Assembly (NCBI RefSeq): GCF_051955275.1
Contig: NZ_JBQCGW010000181.1
Span: 1-64,000, forward strand
Origin: Pseudobacter sp051955275
Lineage (GTDB): Bacteria; Bacteroidota; Bacteroidia; Chitinophagales; Chitinophagaceae
Length of the DNA stretch: 64,000 bases
Reading direction: 5' to 3'
Under the pieces are notes generated by a model, which did not search any database, had not been told where the DNA came from, and saw nothing but the letters and a program-made list of their open reading frames with translations. The position numbers were made by a program, and so were the translations under genes. Below are positions 32,214-42,169 of the stretch, piece after piece. Each line of letters begins with the position of its first letter. The stretch's first letter is position 1.

Positions 32214-33575
32214 ATGGATATCAAACAGAATATTCTCGAAACGATTGGCAATACGCCATTGATCAAACTCAACAAGGTCACGAAGCACCTGCCTGCCACC
32301 ATCCTGGCAAAAGTGGATTATTTCAATCCCGGCAACTCCATCAAGGACCGCATGGCCCTGAAGATGGTGGAAGTGGCAGAGAAAGAAGGCAAGCTGAAGC
32401 CCGGCGGCACCATCATTGAGTGCACCAGCGGCAATACCGGAATGGGACTGGCCCTGGCAGCCTGTGTGAAAGGATACAAATGTATTTTCACTACTACCGA
32501 TAAGCAGTCTAAAGAAAAAATGGATATTCTCAAGGCCGTAGGCGCCGAAGTGATCGTTTGTCCAACCAACGTGGAACCCGATGATCCCCGCTCCTACTAC
32601 TCCGTTGCCCGCAGGCTGGCCGCTGAGATCCCCAACTCTTTCCACTGCAACCAGTACGATAACCCCGCCAACCGCCTGGCCCACTACGAAACCACCGGTC
32701 CCGAGATCTGGGAACAGACCGGCGGTAAGATCACCCACCTCGTATGCACCGCAGGCACCGGCGGCACCGTTACCGGAACTGCCATGTACCTCAAGGAAAA
32801 GAATCCCAATATCAGGATCTGGGCTATCGACGTATACGGTTCTCTCCTCACCAAATATTTCAAAACTGGTGAGATAGATATGAACGAAGTACACCCCTAT
32901 ATTTCCGAAGGTTTCGGGGAAGACTTCGTTCCCGAAAACTACGATATGAGCGTGATCGACCATTTTGAACAGGTAACCGATAAAGACGGCGCAGTAATGG
33001 CCCGCCGCCTCGCCAAAGAAGAAGGTCTCTTCTGCGGATACAGCGCCGGCAGCTGCCTGCAGGGACTCCTGCAACTCGGCAACTCGCTCACTAAAGACGA
33101 CGTGGTTGTCTGCATCTTCCACGATCACGGCAGCCGCTACGTTGCCAAGATCTATAACGACCAGTGGATGATGGAACGCGGATTCCTGGATGTGAAAACA
33201 TTCCGCGATATCGTCAACGGCCGCAGCGCCAAACAGAAACTGGTTACCATCCAGCCCACTGGTACAGTAGCTGACGCAGTAGACCTGATGAAGAAATTCG
33301 ATATCGAACATATCCCCGTAATGAATGGCAATGGTATCATTGGCGCCATCAGCGAAAGCGGATTGTTCAATAAGGTTTTCAGCAATCCTGATATTAAAAC
33401 CGCCAGCATAGAAAGCGTGATGGAACAACCATTCCCGATAGTGGATTTCAATACTCCACTTGAAAAATTACGCAATCTCATCAACAAAGAAAACGGAGCG
33501 GTGCTGGGGAAGGATGATGCCGGTAATTATCATATCGTGACCAAGTATGATGTGATACAGGCATTGGGAAGCTGA
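32214..33575 (+). CDS. Cystathionine beta-synthase-like PLP enzyme with CBS domain pair
   Basis: Fold-type II PLP enzyme of sulfur amino acid metabolism, 453 aa. The Schiff-base Lys is in NPGNSIKDRMALKM, the phosphate-binding loops are CTSGNTGMGLALA and GTGGTVTGTAMYLKE. Residues from about 335 form two CBS motifs (VTIQPTGTVADAVDLMKKFDIEH..., then VMEQPFPIVDFNTPLEKL), a regulatory module that in relatives binds adenosyl compounds. The same layout occurs in cystathionine beta-synthases and in some cysteine synthases, so the acceptor (homocysteine or sulfide) is uncertain. A terminator follows. Confidence 0.88.
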   Translation: MDIKQNILETIGNTPLIKLNKVTKHLPATILAKVDYFNPGNSIKDRMALKMVEVAEKEGKLKPGGTIIECTSGNTGMGLALAACVKGYKCIFTTTDKQSKEKMDILKAVGAEVIVCPTNVEPDDPRSYYSVARRLAAEIPNSFHCNQYDNPANRLAHYETTGPEIWEQTGGKITHLVCTAGTGGTVTGTAMYLKEKNPNIRIWAIDVYGSLLTKYFKTGEIDMNEVHPYISEGFGEDFVPENYDMSVIDHFEQVTDKDGAVMARRLAKEEGLFCGYSAGSCLQGLLQLGNSLTKDDVVVCIFHDHGSRYVAKIYNDQWMMERGFLDVKTFRDIVNGRSAKQKLVTIQPTGTVADAVDLMKKFDIEHIPVMNGNGIIGAISESGLFNKVFSNPDIKTASIESVMEQPFPIVDFNTPLEKLRNLINKENGAVLGKDDAGNYHIVTKYDVIQALGS

Positions 33576-33593
33576 GCTTTCATTATATTTTTT

Positions 33594-33632
33594 GAGCCTC
33601 TTGTTCTTTATTTGGGCAAGAGGCTTTTTGTT
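33594..33632 (+). terminator. Intrinsic terminator after the CBS-like gene
   Basis: AGCCTCTTG (33595-33603) pairs with CAAGAGGCT (33617-33625), followed by TTTTGTTTTG. Confidence 0.82.
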
Positions 33633-33660
33633 TTGTGCCGGGTTGGGGGTGGTGTGAGTG

Positions 33661-33940
33661 AGGCTGCAAAACATACCCACACCTGGTGGTTCTTTTATGG
33701 GCTGTGGTGGGGTATGTTGGGGCTGTAGAATGATACACTTTTTACCCCTCTCCCCTTTTATCTGCGGCATTGCACAAAGGCCATCCTGGTGCCGCACCGC
33801 CAGGGTGATGTGGGCTTCAGGGGATATGAAGGAAAGGCCTTAAAACATACGTTCCTAACGCCCGGCCCTGCACCTCCGCCCCGACATTCCCCTCAATGCC
33901 CAATAGAACCCCAATAAGGTGTGGGTATGTTTTACAGCCT
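33661..33940. repeat. MITE-like dispersed repeat, copy 2 (280 bp)
   Basis: Nearly perfect 24-bp terminal inverted repeats at 33661-33684 and 33917-33940 (AGGCTGCAAAACATACCC and onward; one difference). Shares its ends and an internal AAAACATACG segment with the element at 3463-3870. It lies between convergent genes and encodes no protein I can support. It fills most of the 33576-33972 intergenic stretch. Confidence 0.7.
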
Positions 33941-33972
33941 ACCCTTCATACCACCTGAAGCCCAAAAGAAAA

Positions 33973-36900
33973 TTATTTTGATTTATCAGGAAATGCCTTC
34001 GGAATCGCCGGCACGCCCTGCCTGCCTTTTTGTTGCAATTGACGCAGCAACTCCTCCACGCCACGCTTGAGCTGCTGGTCGTTGCCGAGATACTCCTGGT
34101 GCGGATCATTGATGATCTCGATATCAGGATGTACACCCTCACCTTCGATAATGAACTTGCTGCCATCAGCAGCAAATGATGCAAACTCCGGTTTTCGCAG
34201 ATCGCCGCCATCGATGAAAGGAAGGCTTCCACGGATACCAACTACACCACCCCAGGTACGCTGCCCGATGAGCGGTCCGATCTTGTAATACTGGAACTGG
34301 AAGGGGAAGAGATCGCCGTCAGAAGCTGAGTACTGATCAATAAGACAAACCTTCGGACCGATATGCGTCTGGGCAGGACGCGTGCCGCTGAACCTGCCGT
34401 TACGCATCAGCGTGCCCATGCTGATCTCGCGGCGTAGCCGCTCGATGATCATGGGAGATACATTGCCGCCACCATTCCCACGGTCGTCGATGACGAGCGC
34501 TTCCTTATCGAGCTGCGGATAGAAATAGCGGGCAAACATATTGAGGCCCGCAGGTCCCATGTCGGGAATATGCAGGTAACCGACGCGGCCGCCGGATGCG
34601 GCATTCACTTTGGCGATGTTCTGCTGTACCCACTCGTGATAGTAGAGCGCAGATTCGTCCGAGATGGGTTTTACGTAATATTTTCTGGCGTTGGTGGCAG
34701 AAGCTGTAGTGTTTGTTGTGATCTCGGTCACCTGGTCGGCTTTTCCGGTGAGCGCCTCGTAGAGATTGGAAAGCTTGCTCACATCCTGGCCGTTGATGGC
34801 AATGATGAAGTCGCCTTTTTTGATATTGATGCCGGGTTGACGGAGTGGCGATACCAGGGTCTTGTCCCAGCTCTCGCCGGAGAGGATGCTGTCGATTTTG
34901 TAGTAGCCGGATTTGTCGCGTGAGAAACGGGCACCTAACATGCCTGTTTTGATGCGTTCTACATCCGGATGGTCGCCGCTGTTCACGTAAGCATGGCCGA
35001 TACTCAGCTCGGCAATCATTTCGCCGATGATGTAAGTGAGATCATTGCGGTGATTTACGTAAGGGACCAGTAAGGCGTAGCGGTCGTGCACCTTTTTCCA
35101 GTTCACTCCGTGCATATTGGGATCATAGAAATAGTCGCGCATCTGCCGCCAGCTTTCATCGAATACCTGCTTCCATTCGGCACGCAGGTCGGTGGTATAT
35201 TTCAGGCCTTCGAGATCGAGCTTGTTTTTTGCATCGATCTTCATGGTGCTGAGATCTTCGATAAAATAATCGTTCCCTCTCCGCAGCAGCACTTTCTTCC
35301 TGTTATCACTGATCTCGTACTGACCAGTGAAGCCGAGGTCATTTTCTTTTTTGTCTTTTAGACTGTAGAATTTGAAAGCAGGCGAAGTACGCGAGTTCAT
35401 GGTGGTATAGAAAAGCCCATCGTTATGCGCAACGATATTGAAATAATTGCCGGGTGTAACGGGCAGACTTTCGATGCGGTCTGCAATGTTATCTTCATCG
35501 ATATTGATCACTACTGTATCAGAAGCTTTGGGTGCATCGGCAGATCTGGGAGCAGGGCCACTTTCTTTGATGCTCACTTCATCGTTCTCCTGCTGAAAGG
35601 CGGATCTGGCACCATTGGTGAGACGAACGAAATAAGGCTTGCTCATATCCACGTAGGCGTGGTTCCATTCTGTCTGACTGTAAACAGGATTGAAGTCGCG
35701 CTGCGAAACGAAATAGAGGAGTTTGCCATCAGGGCTGAAAGAAGGCTGACCGCTGTTATACCATTCGTCTGTAACCGTGATCTCCTTTTTTGTTTCGCGG
35801 TTCCAGAGTTTGATCACATCGAAGCCTCGTGATTTACCGGGCAGGGTGTAACCGATCCATTTACTGTCGGGCGCCCAGGTATAGTCGCCTATTTCAGCGG
35901 CGTCGGATTTGACGATGGAAGTTTTAGCGCCGGTGGCAACGTTGATGATGTAAAGCTCCTGCGAGCGTTCGCCCAGCAGGATCCATTTGCTGTCTGGGCT
36001 CCAGGATGGATAGAACTTATAACTGCCGCCGCCCCTGGTGATGGCTTTGGCGGGTTCTGAGCCATCCTGCTTCTGGATATACAATTCGTCTTCCCCGCTC
36101 TGATCACTTATGTAGGAAACCCATTTGCCATCAGGGCTCCAACTGACGGAGCGGTCGTTTGCACCACTGCTTCGTGTAAGGTTCCGCGTTACACCATTCT
36201 TTTCGGGCACAGTGAACACATCTCCCCGGGCGCTGAACAGTGCGCGTTTGCCATCAGGGGCGATGGAGAATGACTGTATGAACTTTCCGGCATCGATCTG
36301 TTTGGGCCGGCTTCCAGACAGGTCTTCGGAGATACTGATGTTAAGTTTCTCTTCTTTGCCCGATGCAAGATCGTAGAGATAGATAAAACCACCGTTCTCG
36401 AAGGCGATGGCATTATCGCCCAGAGATGGAAATTTACAATCATACTCCGTGAAGCTGGTTAGCTTTTTGATCTGCTTGCTGTTGACGTCAACGGAGAAAA
36501 GGTTCATCACGCCGTCGCGGTCACTGAAGAAATACACGGCATTCTTGTGGTACATGGGAAAGATATCCTGGGCGGGATTGTTGGTGAGGTTCTCGGAATT
36601 ACCTGACTTCACATCGTACAGCCAGATATCGTCGGCCATGCCGCCCTTGTAGCGCTTCCAGGTGCGGAATTCGCGGAAGATGCGGTTCATGGCCAGTTTG
36701 CTGCCATCTTCATTATAGCTGGCCCAACCTGCAACGGCAAAGGGCAGCTCAGTGGGTAGATCACCGCTGAGAGGTGCCAGGTATAACTGTCCGCGGAATG
36801 GATTGGCAGAATTGCCGCGGTTGCGAAAGATCACCTGCTTATCGTCCGGCGTAAAACCCATCACTACGTTATTGGGCCCCATACGGTCCGACACATCATC

Positions 36901-37230
36901 ACGGGATAGTGTAGCCGAAAAACTGATCCTTTTGGGATTCCCTCCGTTGGAGGGGATGGTGAACACTTCTGTATTGCCATCGTACTGGCCGGTGAATGCG
37001 ATGGTTTTACCATCATGACTGAACCTCGGGAACATTTCGTAACCGGGGTGGTTGGTGAGTTTACGGGCAGTTCCCCCGCTGCGTGCAACGGTATACAGGT
37101 CGCCGCCATAAGAGAACACTACTGTATTGCCATGAACGGCGGGGAAGCGAAGGAGACGGGCTTCCTGGGCCATCATGGATAAGGATAAGGTGCTTAGGCA
37201 CCCTGCGAGCAAGATTTTCTTCATGTTCAT
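33973..37230 (-). CDS. Tricorn-like S41 protease with beta-propeller repeats
   Basis: Exported serine protease of the Tricorn/S41 family, 1085 aa from the ATG at 37230 (MNMKKILLAGCLSTLSLSMMAQ; ATG 37224 equally possible; the longer frame to 37275 lacks a signal start). The N-terminal half is two propeller-like blocks of PD40/TolB-type repeats (FSHDGKTIAFTGQYDG, SWSPDGKWVSYISDQSG, SFSPDGKLLYFVSQRD). A PDZ-like domain lies near 780-850 (GINIKKGDFIIAINGQDV), followed by the S41 core: LVIDDRGNGGGNVSP and nucleophile Ser in DQYSASDGDLFPFQF. Related proteins degrade peptides in the periplasm. No operon partners are evident. Confidence 0.92.
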   Translation of the reverse strand: MNMKKILLAGCLSTLSLSMMAQEARLLRFPAVHGNTVVFSYGGDLYTVARSGGTARKLTNHPGYEMFPRFSHDGKTIAFTGQYDGNTEVFTIPSNGGNPKRISFSATLSRDDVSDRMGPNNVVMGFTPDDKQVIFRNRGNSANPFRGQLYLAPLSGDLPTELPFAVAGWASYNEDGSKLAMNRIFREFRTWKRYKGGMADDIWLYDVKSGNSENLTNNPAQDIFPMYHKNAVYFFSDRDGVMNLFSVDVNSKQIKKLTSFTEYDCKFPSLGDNAIAFENGGFIYLYDLASGKEEKLNISISEDLSGSRPKQIDAGKFIQSFSIAPDGKRALFSARGDVFTVPEKNGVTRNLTRSSGANDRSVSWSPDGKWVSYISDQSGEDELYIQKQDGSEPAKAITRGGGSYKFYPSWSPDSKWILLGERSQELYIINVATGAKTSIVKSDAAEIGDYTWAPDSKWIGYTLPGKSRGFDVIKLWNRETKKEITVTDEWYNSGQPSFSPDGKLLYFVSQRDFNPVYSQTEWNHAYVDMSKPYFVRLTNGARSAFQQENDEVSIKESGPAPRSADAPKASDTVVINIDEDNIADRIESLPVTPGNYFNIVAHNDGLFYTTMNSRTSPAFKFYSLKDKKENDLGFTGQYEISDNRKKVLLRRGNDYFIEDLSTMKIDAKNKLDLEGLKYTTDLRAEWKQVFDESWRQMRDYFYDPNMHGVNWKKVHDRYALLVPYVNHRNDLTYIIGEMIAELSIGHAYVNSGDHPDVERIKTGMLGARFSRDKSGYYKIDSILSGESWDKTLVSPLRQPGINIKKGDFIIAINGQDVSKLSNLYEALTGKADQVTEITTNTTASATNARKYYVKPISDESALYYHEWVQQNIAKVNAASGGRVGYLHIPDMGPAGLNMFARYFYPQLDKEALVIDDRGNGGGNVSPMIIERLRREISMGTLMRNGRFSGTRPAQTHIGPKVCLIDQYSASDGDLFPFQFQYYKIGPLIGQRTWGGVVGIRGSLPFIDGGDLRKPEFASFAADGSKFIIEGEGVHPDIEIINDPHQEYLGNDQQLKRGVEELLRQLQQKGRQGVPAIPKAFPDKSK

Positions 37231-37461
37231 TTGGTTAACCGTTTGGAAATTGGATGCCCCTGAACGGGCTGGCATCCGGACTGATCTGTTATGAAAAATA
37301 ATGAATTTTCAGGCTGTTATACAGACTAATTTTAATACAGCAGCGTTAGCACATTGACGAATATGAAACCATGCAGCCGGACCATTTACGGCTGCACGCA
37401 TATAATTAATTTATAATTCAAGTAATCTGAATCCTTAGAAAAAACTTTACCTCTGACCCTT

Positions 37462-40400
37462 ATGAATAACCACAGAACTGTTTTTACAACCGTACTCACA
37501 GCGCTATTGCTATGTGTTACGGGCAGCACTGTTTATGCGCAGGCCATAGTCAGGAAACCGGTCCCCTCCACGTACAGTTTCAGCTCCGAAAATGAAGCGC
37601 CAGGTGGCGTATCCATTACACCATTCAAAAAAGTGCAGCTCTTCCTTCCGGCTTCGGAGATCAGCTTTGCACCGGGCACGGTGATCCGGTCTGTTGGATT
37701 CTCATACGAAGGAGGTGCAGACGTACCGGCCGGTGGCAATCTGAAGATCTATTTAGAGAATACTTCCAGTACAGTAAATGCAAAATCAACCAACTGGGCC
37801 ACTTCATTGGGTGGCATGAGCACCGTGTATAACGGCAGCTATTCAGTTCCGGTAGGCATCCTGAACGAAGCCGAACAAAGCGTGAACCTTACCAGCAGCT
37901 TTACTTATACCGGAGGCGGCCTGTATGTTTCATACGAGTATGCCCCCACGAGCTTTTCCACCATCGCCGCCAGGGCCAGGGTGAATACAGTTTCCGATAA
38001 CTCCTGCAAAATGAGCTCAGGTACGGATCTGTCCGGCACAACGGTGGGCAATCATAACTATCGTCCGCAGATCCTCTTCGGGATCGACAATCCCGTCAAT
38101 AACGACCTGGAGGTGAGAAGCATCAGCTCTTTTGCCATTGCAGGAAAGGCTTTGAACTGCCCCAACCAGGTGACGGCAGTAGTTCGCAACAACAGCAACC
38201 AGGAGCATTCAAATATTCAGGTGACCATGACCGTTAGCGGAGTGAACACGGGCAGTTTCACTGAAAATATCGGTTATATCGCCGCAGGCGACTCAGCCGA
38301 AGTGTCCTTTGTAGCACCCGTTACCCATAATGGCATACAACATTTCATCGTTTCACTACCTGCGGATGAGGTGAATAGCAATAACTATTCAAATTATGCG
38401 CAGCAACTGGATTGCGAAACCCTCAGTTATGTTTCGGATCAGTTTGGTTACGATAGTGTAGGGTATGGAGCAGGAACAGGCATCATGGCCGTAAAATACC
38501 CCGTATCACAGGTTGCTGTTCGCCTGGACGCAGTCCGCTTCAGGGTTTCAAGAGACGCGGGAAATATTGGTCAGTCGGTCAGAGCCGTGATCATCGATGA
38601 ATACAGCAATATCCTGGTCAGCTCACAGCCCTTTGTAATGCAGGCTTCCATGCTTGGCACCGACCAGTTGATCCCGCTGGATGCCCCCGTGGTCCTTCAA
38701 CCTGGTGAGAGCTTTTATGCAGGCATCATCCAGGAAGGCGGCAACAATTATCCCGTTGGTACTGCATTCCCCAAAAAGATGCAGCCAGGCAGGTCTAATT
38801 CTTTCTTTTTCGATATAACAGGTGCCACCTCTACAGAGGCTACGCTGAACGGCAGTTTCATGATCGGTGTGCATGGAACTCCATACCTTGAACTGGCGGG
38901 CACTTCTTCCGGACAGATCATGGATGGCACGCAGGTAATGTTTGTGGCTTCACCCGGGTTCACGAATTATGATTTCAAAGTGAATGGTGTATCCGGATAT
39001 TCCGGTGTCAACAACTACTTCATTTATTATCCTTCCAATGGCGATATCATCACACTGGAAACGGAAATCAATAATTGTACTTATACAGCCACTGAAAATT
39101 TTGTGATGGATGTCAGTCCGATTACACCTGGCGCCGGCAATATCCTGTACGTGAACCGCCATGCTGCTGTACCAGGCGATGGTCATAGCTGGGATGCGCC
39201 GCTGACTGAACTGGCCGATGCATTGCGATGGGCAAAAGTGCGTGAAGCGAATTTTTCCCCTGCCAATCCCCTGAAGATCTTTGTGGCAGGCGGCACCTAC
39301 AAACCATTGTACAGTATAGTGGATGAAGCATTTGGCATGGAAGGGGGCGCTAACAATGCTTTCCTGCTGGTAAAAAATGTTGAATTATATGGTGGCTTTG
39401 CAGGAACTGAAACAAGCATCGCAGAACGCGATCTTTCTGTGGCGTATCACAAAACCATTCTCAGTGGAGACTTCAGTGATGATGATATGGTTACCGGAGA
39501 TGCACAGAGCCTGGAAATAGCCAATATGTTCGAAAATGCGCTGCACGTAGTGGTTGCATCAGGTGAGGCAAGCAACGGTATCATGGATGGCTTTACCATC
39601 GTTGGCGGAGGCGGTGAACTTACCGGCCTGGAGTATGAGAGTATCAATGGCAACCAGGTGGCCACAAGATCAGGAAGTGCTATCTATATCGAATCCTCTT
39701 CCCCGCAGATCCGTAATATGGTGATCGCAGGCAACAGATCGGAGATCAATGGAGCGGGCATTTACGCAAAAAACTCACACGCTGCCATCACCAATATGCT
39801 GTTGTTCAAAAACCTGTCCGTTACAACGGGCGCGGCCATTTACAATGATGAAAATGCAGACATATATTACACCAATCTAACTATTACCAATAACCGCTCA
39901 TTGACGGGCAGTGTGATCACCAACAATCATGCATCACCTCAATTCCGCAACAGCCTGGTGCAGGGTAATAATACCGGTATCTTCAATATTTCCAGTACAC
40001 CGGTGATCAGGTACAGCCTGGTGCAGGGTATGGCAGCTGATGCAGCCAATTTTATACTCGATGGCACCATGGACCCGCAGTTCACGGATGTTCCGGGAGA
40101 TGATTACACGTTGAAGTCAAGCAGCAGTATGATCAACCGTGGAAATAACCTTTATTTTCAGGCCGGGCAAACACCCGATCTGACAGCTATTACCAGGGAC
40201 CTTAACAGTAAGGACCGCATACAGGAAAACACGATCGATATCGGTGCTTACGAAGCAAAACCATCCCTGATGATCCTGCAGCATCCTGTGGATGTTACCA
40301 GTTGCCAGGGAAGCGAAGTGAACTTCGTTGCACTGGTGAACTCATCCGGCATCTCCACCCCTTCTTATCAATGGCAGCAAAGCAATGATGGCAATACATG

Positions 40401-41031
40401 GAATAATATCGATGGGGCTACACAAGCCAGCTACCTGCTGAAGGCCAGTACAGAAATGTATTTCCGCTGCATCATCGGAATCCCGGGATTTTCCATCACT
40501 ACCAATGCAGCCAAACTGTCCACCATTCCATTTACAGCCCCAGTGATCACAATGTCCGAAAGGTACTGCCTGAGCGACAATACAGTAGAGCTCAAAGCAT
40601 CTCCGGAAGGAGGCGTATTTGAAGGCGAGGGGGTATCTGAAAACAGCTGGAGCCTGCTTGGCTTTAAAACAGGCAAACAGACCATCAGGTATAAATACAC
40701 AGCGCCCAATGGCTGCCAGGGAACTGCGGAAAAAACGGTAATGCTGGAATCCTGCCTTAAAGATGGTCAGGTGAAGGTATTAAGGGCTCATCCCAACCCT
40801 ACCCGTGGACCGCTTACCGTGCTTATCGAGATGGGACATGAGGTAAGGGAGGCTGAAATGCATATTTCCACCATCCATGGGCAAATCGTGATACGCAGGC
40901 AGCTGAAACTGGCCCGAGGCACCAATATCCAGGAATTCGACTGCAGCGGCCTGGGTGCGGGCATTTACTTTGTGATCATATATAATGAAAGTAAGAAACC
41001 ACTGGCCTCTATGAGGTTCGTGAAGCAATAA
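37462..41031 (+). CDS. Large T9SS cargo protein with beta-helix region
   Basis: A 1189-aa secreted surface protein. Signal peptide MNNHRTVFTTVLTALLLCVTGSTVYAQ; an N-terminal jelly-roll-like domain (about 30-210); a CARDB-like region near 215-320; a right-handed beta-helix region (about 555-930: NILYVNRHAAVPGDGHSWD, IFVAGGTYKPLY, then FTIVGGGGEL and IRNMVIAGNRSEINGAGIYAKNS in pieces); an Ig-like domain (about 935-1025); and a C-terminal type A T9SS sorting domain (about 1110-1189: RAHPNPTRGPLTVLIEM). Adhesin or carbohydrate-binding roles are possible; no catalytic motif seen. A TACCTCTG near-match to the -7 box sits seven bases before the ATG. A strong terminator follows. Confidence 0.88.
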   Translation: MNNHRTVFTTVLTALLLCVTGSTVYAQAIVRKPVPSTYSFSSENEAPGGVSITPFKKVQLFLPASEISFAPGTVIRSVGFSYEGGADVPAGGNLKIYLENTSSTVNAKSTNWATSLGGMSTVYNGSYSVPVGILNEAEQSVNLTSSFTYTGGGLYVSYEYAPTSFSTIAARARVNTVSDNSCKMSSGTDLSGTTVGNHNYRPQILFGIDNPVNNDLEVRSISSFAIAGKALNCPNQVTAVVRNNSNQEHSNIQVTMTVSGVNTGSFTENIGYIAAGDSAEVSFVAPVTHNGIQHFIVSLPADEVNSNNYSNYAQQLDCETLSYVSDQFGYDSVGYGAGTGIMAVKYPVSQVAVRLDAVRFRVSRDAGNIGQSVRAVIIDEYSNILVSSQPFVMQASMLGTDQLIPLDAPVVLQPGESFYAGIIQEGGNNYPVGTAFPKKMQPGRSNSFFFDITGATSTEATLNGSFMIGVHGTPYLELAGTSSGQIMDGTQVMFVASPGFTNYDFKVNGVSGYSGVNNYFIYYPSNGDIITLETEINNCTYTATENFVMDVSPITPGAGNILYVNRHAAVPGDGHSWDAPLTELADALRWAKVREANFSPANPLKIFVAGGTYKPLYSIVDEAFGMEGGANNAFLLVKNVELYGGFAGTETSIAERDLSVAYHKTILSGDFSDDDMVTGDAQSLEIANMFENALHVVVASGEASNGIMDGFTIVGGGGELTGLEYESINGNQVATRSGSAIYIESSSPQIRNMVIAGNRSEINGAGIYAKNSHAAITNMLLFKNLSVTTGAAIYNDENADIYYTNLTITNNRSLTGSVITNNHASPQFRNSLVQGNNTGIFNISSTPVIRYSLVQGMAADAANFILDGTMDPQFTDVPGDDYTLKSSSSMINRGNNLYFQAGQTPDLTAITRDLNSKDRIQENTIDIGAYEAKPSLMILQHPVDVTSCQGSEVNFVALVNSSGISTPSYQWQQSNDGNTWNNIDGATQASYLLKASTEMYFRCIIGIPGFSITTNAAKLSTIPFTAPVITMSERYCLSDNTVELKASPEGGVFEGEGVSENSWSLLGFKTGKQTIRYKYTAPNGCQGTAEKTVMLESCLKDGQVKVLRAHPNPTRGPLTVLIEMGHEVREAEMHISTIHGQIVIRRQLKLARGTNIQEFDCSGLGAGIYFVIIYNESKKPLASMRFVKQ

Positions 41032-41053
41032 TGCTGATAAACATTTGTAAATG

Positions 41054-41090
41054 AACGCAGGAAGCCGATTGGCTTCCTGCGTTTCTTTTT
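41054..41090 (+). terminator. Intrinsic terminator after the T9SS cargo gene
   Basis: AACGCAGGAAGCC (41054-41066), loop GATT, GGCTTCCTGCGTT (41071-41083): a perfect 13-bp stem, then TCTTTTT. Confidence 0.95.
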
Positions 41091-41753
41091 GTGTGAAGGG
41101 AAAGGTATAAAGCAAAGAGACCACCAGGTAGGTAGTCTCTCCTGTAAAACCGGCTTGTAAATCGTTTTGCCTAAAGGGAATTTCGTACGGGATCAGGGTT
41201 ACGGACTAAAAAGGGCATCTGCTTGCCGTAAAGGTTGATGCAAGGTGTAAATAACTCATAATGAGTGGAAGTTTATTCGATCAATAGCAGCAAAAAGGCG
41301 ATTAAACACCCTAAACAGCAGACAGGGAAAAACGCGTTTTTCCGCTACGTAACCTTGTGTTAATAACTGTAACGCATCAGTGAAAACAATCATTTGTTTG
41401 ATTTACATCAATGAAAATCAATCAAAACCGCATATTTCTGGTAGAATTACGATAGCAGAATCAAAACTTTACGAGCTAACCTCCTGAAACACTACGATAT
41501 GAGGAGTAAATCCCGAACATTTATAATCGAGAAGTTCTGCTCTTGCGAAGGAAGCCGTCCGGCAGTACTTTTGTTTCAGAAGTTGATTGATAACTAAATC
41601 AATCAGTCCAATATCCGAGAACAACCTGTGTACTGATCCAATATCCAGAAAATCCAAAAAATCCAGTATCAGTCAACTTCTTTTTTCTTTTTAAATCCAA
41701 GATCCGATCCGATATCCGAAAGACCAAGATCCTAAATCCAATGATCAACCAAG
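41091..41753. other. Non-coding stretch with degenerate ATCC repeats
   Basis: No gene supported. Holds an imperfect hairpin GAGACCACC/GGTAGTCTC near 41118-41140, a perfect 18-bp palindrome GGAAAAACGCGTTTTTCC at 41326-41343, and from about 41600 many degenerate copies of CCAATATCC, AAATCC and GATCC. Short minus-strand ORFs here arise from the repeats (for example GHW/RTIG repeats) and are rejected. Confidence 0.6.
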
Positions 41754-41886
41754 GTCCAATTTGTCCGTAGAAAAACCAATGTCCAATCGTCCGTGAACAA
41801 ACCAACCGTCCAATTGTCCGTAGAAAAACCCAATGTCCAATTGTCCGTGAACAAACCATCGTCCAATTTGTCCGTAGAAAACCAAG
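41754..41886. repeat. Five tandem 26-27-bp repeats in two alternating types
   Basis: Units start GTCCAATTTGTCCGTAG or GTCCAATTGTCCGTGAAC at 41754, 41781, 41808, 41835 and 41861. Types alternate A-B-A-B-A (GTAGAAAAACC versus GTGAACAAACC), so the true period is about 54 bp. Contiguous, without spacers, so not a CRISPR array. Confidence 0.9.
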
Positions 41887-41989
41887 TCACAAGATCCTTG
41901 ATTAACCGTCCGAAGTAAAATCCAACGTCCGAAAGAAACCAAAAGTTCAAATCCTGTGTGTTAAGAACCGTCTGCTTTAACTCCAATAC

Positions 41990-42019
41990 CCTCCTGCAAA
42001 ACAATCATTTTGCAGGAGG
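41990..42019. other. Perfect 12-bp stem-loop upstream of the BtuF-like gene
   Basis: CCTCCTGCAAAA (41990-42001), loop of six bases, TTTTGCAGGAGG (42008-42019). No T-run follows on either strand. Lies 150 bases before ATG 42170. Role unknown. Confidence 0.7.
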
Positions 42020-42169
42020 ACAGCAGCGGTACTGCCAACACCAAATTTACCCCTGTTGCTTTCCCTCTCCACAGGCTGGGGCGACCGCTCAACAGGCCTT
42101 ATAATCCATCCTCCATCAGCTTACTGCTTATTATTTATCCTGCTTCAGTATTTTGCAGGAAATTTACAA

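Noticed and set aside
41754..41886. CRISPR-like array
   Set aside because: Units are contiguous, diverged and lack unique spacers; no cas genes nearby.
41943..41960. tRNA-like T-loop GTTCAAATCCTG
   Set aside because: No acceptor, anticodon or D-stem can be paired around it.
41599..42004. Minus-strand ORFs with repeated RTIGHW/FYGQIG motifs
   Set aside because: They translate the 27-bp tandem repeat in different frames; composition and overlap show they are by-products of the DNA repeat.
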